Numbered from the stretch's first letter, positions 21,932-32,795 are shown. The stretch: DNA of 64,000 nucleotides from Neoceratodus forsteri (GCA_016271365.2 JADMNL010000028.1:99603501-99667500); one strand, 5' to 3'. Program-made: numbers and translations. Notes: generated from the sequence alone by a model not told the origin.

Positions 21932-24640
21932 TATGAACATATGAATCTGCCAGCAGAGCAGAGCAATCGGTCTATCTAAGTCTGCCCGAGTGTGCAGCTA
22001 GCACCCTAGATTGCAGCTGCCCCAGCCTCCTCCCCCTCAGTTCCTCCCCCACTTGTCCCAGCCCCTGCCCCCCAACTCTTCCTCTTGTTTTATCCCACTC
22101 CTTAAAGCTATTGACTGTTCTACATTACCAACCCCTCTGGCAGCGCATTCCAACTAGACCCACCCTCTCAGTGAAGTAGTGTCTCCTCATTTCCCTCTTG
22201 AAATGTCCCCTTCCAACCTTAGTCCGTGCCTCCTCGTCTCTCTTCCACTCCTCAGTTTAAACACCCCCTCAGTGCTAGGTTTATTTACCCCCTCAGGTAT
22301 TTAAACGCTTCAACCATATCCCCTCTATGCCTCCTCTCCTCCAGTGTATACATGTTCAGCTCCTTCAGCCTAACTTCATATTCCTTTCCTTCCATACCCT
22401 TTAACATTTTTGTTGCCCTCCTTTGCACCCCCTCCAGTAATTTTATATCTCTCCTGAGGTATGGCCTCTAGTATTGCACACAGTACTCCAGGTGTGGTTT
22501 GACCAACGATCTGTAGAGAGATAGGATCACATCCCTGTGTCTGGATGAGAACAGTCTTGCGATGCCAGCATCCTGTTTGCCTTCGCTGCTGCTCTCCTGC
22601 ACTGGGCCTAGTTGTTCATGCTCCCAGTTACCAACACCCCTAGGTCCTTCTCCTCCTCTATGATCCCCAACCTCACCCCCCCCCCCAACCAATAGTCCCT
22701 CTTCTGGTTCTTAGCCCCGAAGTGCATTACCTTACACTTCTTTGCGTTGAATCCTAGCTGCCACTCCACCAACCATGTCTCTAGTTTGGTTAGGTCCCCC
22801 TGTAGTTTTTTCCATCTGTCCTCTTTGTCCACCACTGCCCCCAATTTGGTATCGTTTGCAAACAGACTAACCCTGCTCCCCACTCCGTGTGGTATATCAG
22901 AGATAAAGAGCCCAAATAGCACCGGACCCAGCACTGACCCCTGCGGCACCCCACTTGTCACTGCTCTAGGTGCTGAGATCTCCCAACCCACCACCACCCT
23001 CTACACCCTCCCCTGTAACCAGTTCTCTATCCATTTAGTCAGCTTTTTTCCCACCCCCACTGCCATCAGCTTTTTCCCAGTCTCCCATGAGGCACTGTAT
23101 CAAAGGCCTTACTGAAGTACAAGTACAGGACATGTACCGCATGGCCCCTGTCCAACTTCCTTGTCACCCAGTCATAATACTCTAGTAGGTTGGTTTGACA
23201 AGACCTCCCTGAGACGAACTCGTGTTGCCGGTCATCTTGGAGGCCATTACTCTCTAGGAATGCCACCAGCCTCTGTTTCAGTATCACCTCCATAAGCTTA
23301 CCTGCTATGGATGTGAAACTGACTGTCCGATAATTTCCTGGCTCCTCCCTAGGCCCACTCTTGTCTATGGGCACAACATGGGCCACCCTCTAGTCATGGG
23401 GCACACATCCCGTTTCCGGGGAGATGTTGAACAGATCTGCCAGTGGCTCAGCCAACAGCTCCGCCATCTCCCTCAGCAGCCTGGGGTGGATGCCATCAGG
23501 ACCTGGTGCCTTGTCCTCCCTTACTGCCCTCTTCCCCCTAGCACCCTATTGCCTGTGATCACTTTGTCCGTCACCTCCTCCCCCCCTTTTCCCAACCCCC
23601 CAGCCCATGCTGGTAGTGGACCATCCCTCTCCTTAGTGAAAATGGAGCAGAAGTACTCATTTAGAATTTCCGCTTGCTCCTCCCCCTTTTCCACACAATC
23701 CGCTCCCCGCTTTACCCTCACAATATGTTCCTTGCACTTCCTTTTTTCCCTGACATACCTAAAAAGTCCTTTTCCCCTCCCTTTATGCCCTGTGCTAACC
23801 TTAATTCCCTGGAAGCCTTGATTTTTTTCATCCTCCTGGCCACCTCCCTTGACCAACTCCCGTAAACTTAATTTTCTTTTCCCTTCCCTGTTCTCCTGTA
23901 CTTCTGGTATGCAGCCCTCTGTGCCCTCACCCCTTGCAGCACTTTCTTGTTCAGCCAGCATGTTTTTTTGGCTCTGCTCTTCTTATTCCTGGCCCTGGTG
24001 CAGACTACTCTGGCCTCTGTTACCCAGTCTTTATGACTCCCCACTTTTGTTCTGCATTCATCCTCGGCCTTATATCCTGGAGTCTCCCTCACAGTATTGC
24101 TCCCATTGTCCCAAAGTCCACCCTACTAAAGTCCACCACCTTAGTGCCCGTGCCTCCTGTCTCCCTGCCCAGCATGAGAATGAGCCACACTGTTTTGTGG
24201 TTGCTGCCCGCTAGTGGGTCCTTCACCCTTGCCTCCCCATTTGCCAGTACTAGGTCCAGAGTGCTACCAAGCCTTGTAGGCCCACTTACCAATTGCGACA
24301 GAAGGCCATCCTTGAATGCATCAAGGAGCACCTGCTCCCTGGTACTGCTAGTGGCCGGGGTACTCCAGTCAACCCGTGGTAGGTTAAAATCCCCCAGTAT
24401 CACCACACTCCCCCTTCTACACACCCTCCTTATCTGCTCTGCTTAACTCCCCATCCAGTTGCCCGGATTGTGCAGGTGGTCTGTACATGACTCCCAGCCT
24501 CAGCTTTCTGCCCTTGGAGTTAGGAGCTGCACCCAAAGTGTCTCTGTCCTCTCCTCCCTCATCCCTTATGCATTTGATCCCTTCCCTCACATAGAGTGCA
24601 GCCCCCCCCCTTAAACTCACAGTCCCTGCTGTATATCATG
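21932..24640 (-). pseudogene. CR1 LINE ORF2 (endonuclease and reverse transcriptase), broken
   Basis: Minus strand. The 3' end has the repeat ACATATGAACATATGAA (21932-21948). Reading upward in ORF order: endonuclease C-terminal two-thirds with GGAALYVREGI, GVMYRPPAQSG, ILGDFNLPRVDW (the GDFN catalytic block, about 24.39 kb) and a GSNHKTVW block where the family has SDH. RT domain: HVVPIDKSG, NYRTVSFTSIAGKLME, YLYFSKAFDTVPH, SGVPQGSVLGPVLF and FANDTKLG. Two catalytic aspartates are lost: YLDF has become YLYF and FADD has become FAND. The C-terminal HLEYCVQY block follows at about 22.47 kb. There are several frameshifts. The first 60 or so endonuclease residues are missing where another element was inserted at 24.64 kb. 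Confidence 0.85.
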
Positions 24641-25464
24641 GGCTGATATTCAGACTGCACCGGGCAGTGGCGCAAGCCTGGGTGCAGCGCAACTGGGCTG
24701 CGCTGGGGCCAGGACCAGGCGATATTCAATGCTGATGCACCATGGCGCAGCACCATTGGATATGGCAGGCAGTGTACATACCACATGGCGCGGTGGCACT
24801 GTGCCAGCACCACGCTCCCACAGAGAACACGAGGATGCGCCCAGCGCAGAAGTGCGGTGCGTTGGTGTATCACCTGCGATATTCAACAGAGGCATGCAAA
24901 TTAGGCCAAAATCTATGCAAGGCGCCAAATGGGGCCATTTGCATGTCATTATAGCCCCCATTTGCATGCGATCGCTGAGCTGCCAGCCAGTGCGCCTGGA
25001 GCCCTGTCAAGCTGCTGTCATCGGTGGTTGGTTCCCTGGTGGGCTATTGTAGCGCCCCTCCCTCATGCCCAATCGTGGGCAGTAGTGAGAATAAATATCA
25101 TCCTATGCCCGATCGCAGGCAGTATTAGGAATATAGATTATCCTGGTGGACTAGTGGATCCCCTTCCCTCCCCATATGCCCGATCGCGGGCAGTAGTTAG
25201 AATAAAGATCATCTATGCCCGATCGCAGGCTGTAGTAATCCAAGAGGTCTACCTGGTGGTCCAGTGGTACCCCCCTCCCCAGCCACCCAGGACCCCGGCC
25301 ACCCAACACCCCGTCATCAGCGGTGCCGCACCACCGCGTACCACCCAGGCGTCCACGAATGACAGCGTACAGCATGATCTGGTATGCCTATTGGGCCACA
25401 GTGTGGACCAATGGGCTTGCAGACCATACTGTACTACACAGGACCAGAAATGTGAATGAATGCA
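24641..25464. mobile_element. Unclassified insertion in CR1 (GATATTCA element)
   Basis: Interrupts the CR1 endonuclease frame. It begins TGGGCTGATATTCAGACTG and carries GCGATATTCAATGC and GCGATATTCAACAG, recurring GATATTCA motifs seen in some non-autonomous DNA transposons. It is GC-rich, CpG-containing and has no long coding frame. The right end is not clear because an LTR fragment follows. Confidence 0.45.
25060..25240. repeat. Four TGCCCGATCGCGGGCA-type hairpin repeats
   Basis: Near-palindromes TGCCCAATCGTGGGCA, TGCCCGATCGCAGGCA, TGCCCGATCGCGGGCA and TGCCCGATCGCAGGCT occur at about 25068, 25108, 25178 and 25218. Each is followed by AGTA..GAATA..ATCATC-like sequence, giving irregular tandem units of about 40-70 bp. 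Confidence 0.75.
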
Positions 25465-25668
25465 TGATTAGTGTGTATTGTTCCAGCCACTAGTAAGGAA
25501 AGGGGGGGGGTTACAGTGTCTCAGAGGGCTGTGCCCAGGTTAGCTTGACCACTACCAACCCTGACCTCTGGGTGGAGGCACCCATTTCAGAACTCAGGCC
25601 CCTTAACCTGCTACTAGCCAAGCAGGCTGGGATAGTAGCCCTTGGGATAGCGCCACCTAGGAGTTACA
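25465..25668 (+). mobile_element. LTR fragment C (3' portion, same family as LTR A and B)
   Basis: From GCCACTAGTAAGG to GGAGTTACA it matches the last about 200 bp of LTR B. A shared conserved block (GACCTCTGGGTGGAGGCACC) lies at about 25561. The 5' part is missing, which is unusual for a solo LTR and suggests deletion or a composite insertion with the neighbouring GATATTCA element. Confidence 0.75.
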
Positions 25669-25689
25669 TCCATATCTATGGGATGAGCT

Positions 25690-27490
25690 CATTAGACTCC
25701 CTTGTCTGGACCTTTCTACCAACCTCAGTCTTTTGGCCATCCCCCCCACTAGTTTAAATCCACCTTAGTAGAGATATACCCCTCTAATCCCACCTTTAAT
25801 ACTCCCCTCCCCTTCCTGCTCAAGTGTAGTCTGTCCCCCACATACAAGTCACTATTCCCCCAGACCCTACCCCAGTTAGTCACTAACCCATAATTTTTGG
25901 TGTGGCACCAATCCCTCAGCCACTTGTTGAACTCCTCGATCCTACCCTTCCTTCCAATGCTGGCACATGGTACCGGGAGTATCTCTGAGAATGCCACCAA
26001 CTCCCCCAACCCCTCACACTGCCTGCCCAACTACTCGAACCTCCCCCTCACTACTTCCACAGTTCCCCCCGCCAAGTCATTTGTGCCACATACAACATAA
26101 ATGGGGTTTCTTCCTCCCACTCGCTGCACACTTGAGCAGTGCCTGCCCTGCTCCTCCTGCAGTCAGCCTGGGGATAGCTTCAATCCAAATACGACTGTGC
26201 CTTCCCCCCTTCCACCCTATCTCACCCCTTTCAGTACAGAATCCCCCAGGATGAGTACCCACCCTGTCCCTTACCCCCTTTCCCTTCTAATGCCCCTTCC
26301 ACCACCCCAGTATTCATTCTTCCCTGCCCCTTGCCCCCATCAGCTGCACCCTCTGTGACTTCTGTTATCTGCACCCCATACTTCTGCCTCACCCCTTTTC
26401 TCTGCTTTATTCCTCCCAACCCCCTGAACCCCCTCCCAACCTGACTACTTCCTACTGGGCTTCCCATGTTGACCTCCCCTCCTCCCCTGCTGATTTCCAA
26501 CCCCTCTCATATCCCCATTGTTGTTGATTTAGAGTCACATTCCCTTCAACTCCAAAAATGCCTCTCCTATCCTTCCCCCTTCCGGTAGCCTTCTCTCCTC
26601 CAGTCACCATCCTCCTTCCTTACTAGCCCCCTTCTACTCTTTCGTCCTCGCTATCTCTTCCACTGCCTGTTGCCATCCCTCTCATGCCCTGCTTGTCCTC
26701 CCCCTCTCTCTCCCATAGCATAATCTATTCCTAGTTGATACTCCTCCTTCATTTCTTCCCCTTATCAGTTCCCCTCCTACTTGTTCCCTCCCTGCCCCCC
26801 CTCGGTCCCAGGTCCTCCCTACCTGCAGCCATTTGCTCTCTCCGCCTAGTACTCCTCGTGGTCTCTTTCTCACCCATCAGGAGTCCCTCCCCCCCTCTCT
26901 CCCGGGCACCCCCTCCCCTCTTCCTCTCTTTTCTGCTAGTGCATCCGATACTGGGGTCGGTTTCAGTCCCTAGTTGTTCTTCTCCCCGTCCGCCTTGCCA
27001 TCACCTAGCCCCCCACAAAGCCAGGATGCCTATCATACTCATCTGCCCTGTCACTTAAGACTCCTCCCTAACCTCCACAGCTCCTCCCTCAAACTAGCCA
27101 GTTGTCTACAGACCATACACTCCCCCCATCCTCCAAGCTCAGTCCAGGATCATGGCAGACCCACACCCTGTACACCCCACAACTCTTCCAAAGATGCCTG
27201 CCCTATTGACATGCAGCACCTGCCCCATTTTGGCCCCCATCTTATGTTACGGGCTGTTACTCCCGGTTTCTGTACCCTACTACAAGTGTTAGGCCCCTAG
27301 TTACTCAAATTCTTGTTCCCCCCACATTGGTCCCCCTACTACCCCCTTGCTGACCAGGTTAATTCAGTCTCAAATCTCATCCGTTAGATACTGTATTACT
27401 GTAGTAATCCTAAAGCCTCCTTGTCCATTTTTCACCCCTCAGCTACCACACGTTTTGTTGTCAGCCCTCTTAGTTTCACTTAGCCCAGTT
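25690..27490 (-). pseudogene. CR1 LINE ORF1 and start of 5' UTR, broken
   Basis: Minus strand, upstream of the ORF2 at 21.9-24.6 kb. The C-terminal part (26030-25749) reads LVAFSEILPVPCASIGRK, a FNKWLRDWC block and LYVGDRLHLSRKG. These are the FSEILP, WLR.WC and DxLHLS blocks of the CR1 ORF1 esterase domain. The N-terminal ILDWAWRMGG motif, part of a Cys-rich finger, lies near 27.15 kb. The Ser-containing and GTND blocks between are not readable, so the middle is decayed. The remainder to 27490 is probably 5' UTR. A family T SINE interrupts it at 27504. Confidence 0.7.
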
Positions 27491-27503
27491 AGAAATCATA
27501 CTG

Positions 27504-28013
27504 AAGCAGGCCCGTCAGCGCAACCTTGTGACACCGGCCAGCCGAGTTCAGGAATGGATCCAGGTCATTGGAGGGCCAGCCGGGAGAAGATTGAGCATCC
27601 TCAGAACTGCTCTCCTTCTCCGGGGGTGAGCTGGGGTAATGTCCGAGTCGATGGACCCTAGCAGAGGCCAGGGTATCACTGACTACCTACATTTGACAGT
27701 GCTTGGAAGGCGGGACAGGCGCTGGTCATCATTGCAAATTCCGCCCCCTATGGACGGGGAAGAAAAACCGAGCTGCTGGTGCCGTCTATGATGCCAGCTC
27801 TCGTACTAATCAGCCTCCAGGATGGCCCCTCCTTGCCTATCCGTCATCGCGGTTGCCAATAGGAGAGAGAGAGGCGCCGCCCGGCCCTGCCAGGGCAATC
27901 AGGGGGTCTCAGGGTAGGGTGCATCCAATCTGGAGGTGGGAGCGAGGCTCTGTGACCTGGAGGATCTCTGGGCGGCTGGCAGCCACGAAAAGTGTAAATT
28001 AAAAAAAAAAAAA
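27504..28013 (+). mobile_element. tRNA-derived SINE (family T), copy 3, with target duplication
   Basis: Flanked by AGAAATCATACTG (27491-27503) and AGAAATCATATTG (28014-28026), a 13-bp target duplication with one mismatch. It ends in a 13-A tail (28001-28013). The body has ACTGCTCTCCTTCTCCGGG at about 27604. The tRNA-like head is degenerate. Confidence 0.85.
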
Positions 28014-28379
28014 AGAAATCATATTGCACTTCAAGTATTACTCAGCTCAGTTAGAGAAATAAACAGAACAAATAAATATAGTGTATGGTGGAACGCTATT
28101 CAGCATGAAAATCCATGCCTGTAATAGTGTTGTTGTGCTTCACTCACTCCGTCATGCTGGCTGTTGTGCTGCACTCAGTACGTCAGTAGTGCAGCACAAC
28201 AAAATGGAATGCTGTCTCACGCACCAAAGCTGTCAAGAAGCTGCTTCTGTTGCCTGCCTTGTCACCTCATGGCTTTATGAGGAGACAGCAGCAGCAGGCA
28301 ACAGCGTGAAGGGGCTTTAAAAAAAGTAATATCATGCAAAGTACATCTGCAAAGTGGTAAACAAAAAATGACATCTGCA

Positions 28380-29434
28380 TTCACCAATAACCAAAATCAT
28401 CATGACGATTTATCCAGGAACAAGAAAACACCCGAACTAAAAAAAAAAAAACAGAAAATGACCTAAGAATATTTAAAAGTTTCCTAGCTAATAATGGGGA
28501 AACATGTAGCATAACTGAGATACCTGTAAATGAACTAGCTATCCTGGTAGCGGATTTTATCTTTAAACTGGAAAGGTTTGACGGGGAGCAGTACAAGCCT
28601 ATCACCATACGTGGAATACTTGGAAGCATTGACAGGTACCTAATTAAAAGCAAGTATGGGCACTCTATTTTCCACGGCAACCAAGAGGATTTTAAAGAGA
28701 CAGTGGCCACCATGGTCGCCAAGCAGAAATATCTTAAAAAGTTAGGCAAGGGTAATAAGCCAATGCAGTTAGAGGCACTGTCAGTTGGAGAGATAGACAA
28801 GCTGTACTCCAGAGGCACACTCAACCTCAATAACCCCACAAGCTTTTTAAACATGGTATTCTTTAATAATGGGTTATATTTCGAACTAAGGACCGAAGAG
28901 CAATACGCCCTACATGCTAGGGGTATCCCTATGGTTCCGCTCTATGGCGGTGGGAGAAAATAAAATAAGAGGTATGATGTAGAGGATAAAGGCACAAGCA
29001 GGCTTACCCCAACAAAAAAGGATAACAAACCATTCCACCTGCAAAACAGCAGTGCAACAACTGGTGGACGGTGATGTCCCTCCAACAGAGGTCCAGCAAG
29101 TGTCTGGCCACCGATCTCTGCAATCGATCAACAATTACAGCTCTCTGTCCAAAGATAAACAGAAGAGAAATTCCGACATCTTAGCCAGCACGAGTAACCC
29201 TCCTCACACAGTATGCTCTGCAATGGTTGTTACCTCAAGTGAAGAAAACAATTGCCTGTCTTCAAAGAAAGCAAAGTTCCCTCTGAGAGAGCTCACAAAC
29301 ATCCACCTGTTTGGCCCAAACTGCATATTTCAGCACCCTTTTAGTTTCCAGATCATCAACAACTATGGATGCGAGACCCAGAAGAGCAATGCGTCTGACC
29401 TCTCCTATGATGAACCCCCCGGCGACGAGCAATG
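28380..29434 (+). pseudogene. Crypton tyrosine recombinase (KIAA1958-like), internally deleted
   Basis: The plus strand from about 28440 encodes DLRIFKSFLANNGETC and a helix-rich core-binding-like region, then GKGNKPMQLEALSVGEIDKL, NPTSFLNMVFFNNGLYFELR and a TEEQY segment. These correspond to the blocks of vertebrate Crypton/KIAA1958-like proteins, including the first catalytic Arg (in FELRTEE). After a stop at 28962 the middle of the catalytic domain, including the HxxR box, is missing. A second frame (29052-29435) carries SGHRSLQSINNYSSLS, the GH box and the tyrosine nucleophile region. It also carries a C-terminal FGPNCIFQHPFSFQIINN tail like the CTF repeats of this family. The internal deletion removes catalytic residues, so it is inactive. 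Confidence 0.75.
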
Positions 29435-29887
29435 AGGTAAGATCCTCCCTATTCAGCTTCCTGTCTTAAAAGAAAGGCTAACAGTTAAATGGCTTCTCCC
29501 ATGACCTAAATCTGTCTTTGTTGGGTTTTTTCGCAAAAGGAATACTATTTCCATTCTCAAATTGTCCTGATGTGAAGAAAGGGAGATTTCACTTGTGTGC
29601 GTTCTAAGGATTTGACAGCAGTGAGATCCGTGAGGGGGAAAGTTGCGCAGTTTCAGATAAGAACACTCTTTTATTTCTAAACTATGGACATTTTTCTCTT
29701 TTTCTTGTGTTGTTGTTTTACTGCTGAGAAATGTTCCTGTAAAAAAAAAAAAAAACTGTTCTGCTGTGTTGTCAGTTGACCAGCACCGTAGCCGAAGCTG
29801 TTGTGAGTAAAGCGTTTTGTAAACTCATTTTAAAATGTTGTGTTTTCTTTCCACTCTAATAAGCATGACTGCCCATACACTACAAAA

Positions 29888-30046
29888 GATTGTGTATGAG
29901 CAGTCATACACATACCGGATTATTTTTGAATCTCGCCGTTTCCCTGGTAATAGGAGACCTCTCGAGCTTTGCTCTCGAGGTCTACTGTTAAGGAAACGGC
30001 TCAATACAAGAATAACCCGGTTGTGTATGACTGCTCATACACAATC
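29888..30046. repeat. Long palindrome (snap-back), 159 bp
   Basis: GATTGTGTATGAGCAGTCAT (29888 onward) is inverted at 30046 downward. The two arms, about 76-80 nt each, pair along nearly their full length with a few indels and a TTT centre near 29968-29970. Each arm end contains its own palindrome, TGTATGA..TCATACA. It may be a MITE inserted in the Crypton or a structured part of it. Confidence 0.85.
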
Positions 30047-30235
30047 CTCTATATGTACTATTGCAGCGATCTTAATAGCATAGTTCCGTACTTAGTTCAG
30101 TTAGAGAAATAAACAGAACAACTACATCTGTATTATTACAGCAATCCTAAAAGTATCCAATCATTGCTTTGTCTCCACCCCAAAGACCCTACTGTAATAT
30201 TGGACCACACAGAACCCTGGGCAGTTGGGTGGGAA

Positions 30236-31011
30236 ACTCCAAAGTCCCAACAGGGCTCTGTTGAGCTCGCTCACTCCCCCAACCCCACTCGCTCATTCTG
30301 TTTCTCCCGGCGCTGCAGGCTGACCTTTTGTGCTGGGCTTCTGCCTGCGTTGGCACCTTTTTCTGCCCACAAAGATATCCGCATCAGTCCAGACAGAGCT
30401 CAGTTGAGCTCGCTCACTCCCCTCTCTCACTGGCTCGTTCAATTTCTCCCAGCACAGCAGACTGCCCTTTTGTACTGGGCTCCTGCCTGTATTGACGCCT
30501 TTTTCTGCCCACAAAGAAATCTGCAGCAATCCTGACAGAGCTCTGTTGAGCTCGCTCGCTCCATCTCTCTCACTCGCTCGTTCTCTTTCTCCCAGCGCTG
30601 CAGGATGCCCTTTTGTACTGGGTTCCTGCCTGCATTGGTGCCCTTTTCTGCCCACAAAGAAATCCACAAAAGTCCTGACAGAGCTCCGTTGAGCTTGCTC
30701 ACTCCCCCTCTCTCACTCACTTATTCCATTTCTCCTGGCACAGCAGGTTGTCCTTTTGTACTGGGCTCCTGCCTGCATTGGCGTTTTTTTCCACCCACAA
30801 AGAAATCCACAGCAGTCCCAACAGAGCTCCACTGAGCACGCTCACTCCCCCTCTCTCACTCGCTCGTTCTGTTTCTCCCGGCGCTGCAGGCTGCCCATTT
30901 GTACTGGGCTCCTGCCTGCGTTGGTGCCTTTTTCTACCCACAAAGAAATCCACAGCAGTCCTGACAAAGCTCCGTTGAGCTTGCTCACTCCCCCCTCTCA
31001 CTTGCTTGTTC
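30236..31011 (-). repeat. 143-bp tandem array, probable CR1 5' UTR monomers
   Basis: GAGCTCGCTCACTCCCC-like motifs occur at 30263, 30406, 30548, 30691, 30834 and 30977, a spacing of 142-143 bp, so about 5.4 units. The units also share TTTTGTACTGGGCTCCTGCC and CCCACAAAGAAATCC. The array ends exactly where family X resumes (31,012) and lies on the 5' side of the minus-strand CR1. It may therefore be the tandem promoter monomers of that CR1. Confidence 0.85.
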
Positions 31012-31604
31012 TTAATCTGTCTCAAACACTGATTTCCCACTGCGACCACGCTATTCTGCGCCAGAAGTGCGAAAACACCACTCGGCCAGGATGTGAAAAA
31101 TGACAGCTGCACTGTTCATAAGGAGGTGTGAAAAATGACAGTGTTGAAAATCTCAAGCGTAGAAAATATTGCATATTTGCGAGAGTTACAAGAGTGCGTG
31201 GAAACTGCATAGCGCACATATAACACAGTCATTTTATGGACTTTCGTCACCAAACTTTCAACATAGGCATTTTAGGACCTCTGCTCATGAACAGCATCAC
31301 TGTCATTTTTTTAATCTGTCCTAAAAACTGATTTCCCTTAGCGACCGCGCTATTCTGCGCCACAAGTGCGAAAACAATTTCGACCAGAATGTGTAAAATG
31401 ACAGCTGTACCATTCATAAGGAGGTGTGGAAAAAGTGACAATGTTGAAAATCTGGAGTGAAAATATTACAAATTTGCGAAGTTACGAGCGTGCATGGAAA
31501 CGCGCGGCGCACACTCGTAAAACAGTAATTTTTTGGATTTTTTTCACCAAATTTGCAACATATGCTTTTTGAGAGCCCACTTCATGAACTGTCATTTCAT
31601 TAAT

Positions 31605-31657
31605 CGGTCCCGGAAGGTGATTCCATGCAGTGACTGTGAAATCACCTTTCAGGACCG
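31605..31657. repeat. Conserved hairpin of family X, copy 2
   Basis: CGGTCCCGGAAGGTGATT (31605-31622) pairs with AATCACCTTTCAGGACCG (31640-31657), two mismatches in 18. Confidence 0.75.
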
Positions 31658-31883
31658 AATAACATCATGACAGTGACTGAATTCATGTGGAGGGGTCCAA
31701 ATAACCCCATTGTCAAAAATTTGGTGCCAAAATTCCCCAAAATGCCCGAGATATGCACCAAAGTTGAAAAAACCCTATTTAAGCCATTATACAGCTTACC
31801 AGCATTTCTCCAGTTCGTGGTCAGCTTTAAAGAGTGCAGACGTGTTCTCGGTCCACCGAAGATCTTTGCACCGGGCTCCGGAG

Positions 31884-31983
31884 GTAAGTATGGGGTGAGG
31901 GGTGTGAGGAGGGTACGCAGAGGGTGGGCGTGGGGTTGGGGAGGGCACCGGACACGTTGAGGGACCGTTTTCTTGTTTTACAG
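31884..31983 (+). other. Intron-like segment of family X (100 nt), copy 2
   Basis: GAG|GTAAGTATGGGG donor at 31884 and TTTTCTTGTTTTACAG|GT acceptor ending at 31983, equivalent to 4850-4749 in copy 1. Confidence 0.55.
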
Positions 31984-32795
31984 GTATAAACAAAAAAAAA
32001 AGACAAGCTGGTCGGTTTTCTTCTTCTGCAGGTGTGTTTGTTACACTGGGATGGGCTCCCAGTGTGCTACCTGCATTTGTGGGGAGGGGGACCAAAGCCG
32101 ACGGTGATTGGGCCACCCATCAGCACAGAAACGGGTGGGGGGCACACGATGTCGAGGAGGATTGGGCACCCCCTCAGCACACAACAGAAATTGGGGGTGG
32201 GGACATTATGCCGAAGGGGAGGGCTCCCTCTTCAGCAAATTGACCTGAGAAGGAGGGACTGAAGTCAATGGGAGTTGGGCCCCCGTCAGCAAGAAAGACT
32301 GTTTGGGGGCTCCATGATGCCGAGGGTGAGCACCCCTCAGCACACAACATAAATTGGGGTGGGGACATTATGCTGACGGGTGGGCTCCCGTCAGCAAATG
32401 AAGTGGGTCAGGGGCATGCCGACAGGAGGATTGGGCACCCCCGTCGACTTTCATGGGGTTCTGAGGTGGCTGCATAGAGCCGTCATGTTCCTGGTAAAGT
32501 TACACCAGGCAAGGTACCACCCTGTAATGATGGGTCGCTCCCTCACTGCAACGAAACTGCTGTTGCTGCAATGGCGAGGCGGCCCCTCATTGCAGCGGCC
32601 AAATCATTTCAAGTTGGTGGCACTTCTGCAGAACCAGTGTCATCAGGTCACTGGGCCTGCATTGGGTGCACACCGCCAAGCCCACAAATGCAGTGCTGGC
32701 ATTGACCGCCACACTGCCGCACCTCCACAACCTGCTTCTCTCCTAAGTTGCAGCATAATGTTTCTTACGCATGCGCACAAGCAAACATAGAAAGG

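Larger units (their letters stand above)
28039..30121 (+). mobile_element. Crypton-type tyrosine-recombinase transposon remnant with flanking direct repeats
   Basis: A 25-bp exact direct repeat containing GTTAGAGAAATAAACAGAAC lies at 28047-28071 and 30097-30121; with two mismatches it extends to 33 bp (28039 and 30089). Between them lie the recombinase remnant (28380-29434), a 13-bp-arm hairpin (28163-28175 with 28188-28200), a non-coding 3' region with a 15-A tract at about 29740, and a 159-bp palindrome. Cryptons move as DNA via a tyrosine recombinase and lack terminal inverted repeats, so direct-repeat boundaries fit. A repeat this long is more than I would expect from the family, and a pre-existing duplication in the CR1 5' UTR is an alternative. 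Confidence 0.55.
31012..32790 (+). mobile_element. Family X, copy 2, right half
   Basis: Resumes with TTAATCTGTCTCAAACACTG, the sequence that follows CACTGTGATTTT in intact units. It holds two 295-bp units (TTAATCTGTC at 31012 and 31311), the hairpin (31605-31657), the intron-like segment (31884-31983), and GC-rich units with GATTGGGCACCCC. It ends at a terminus with CAAGCAAACAT (32778-32788), the inverse of the left-end motif. Confidence 0.75.

Noticed and set aside
28380..29434. A domesticated host gene derived from a Crypton
   Set aside because: An internal stop and a deletion of the central catalytic region, together with nesting inside a CR1 leader, point to a decayed transposon copy.
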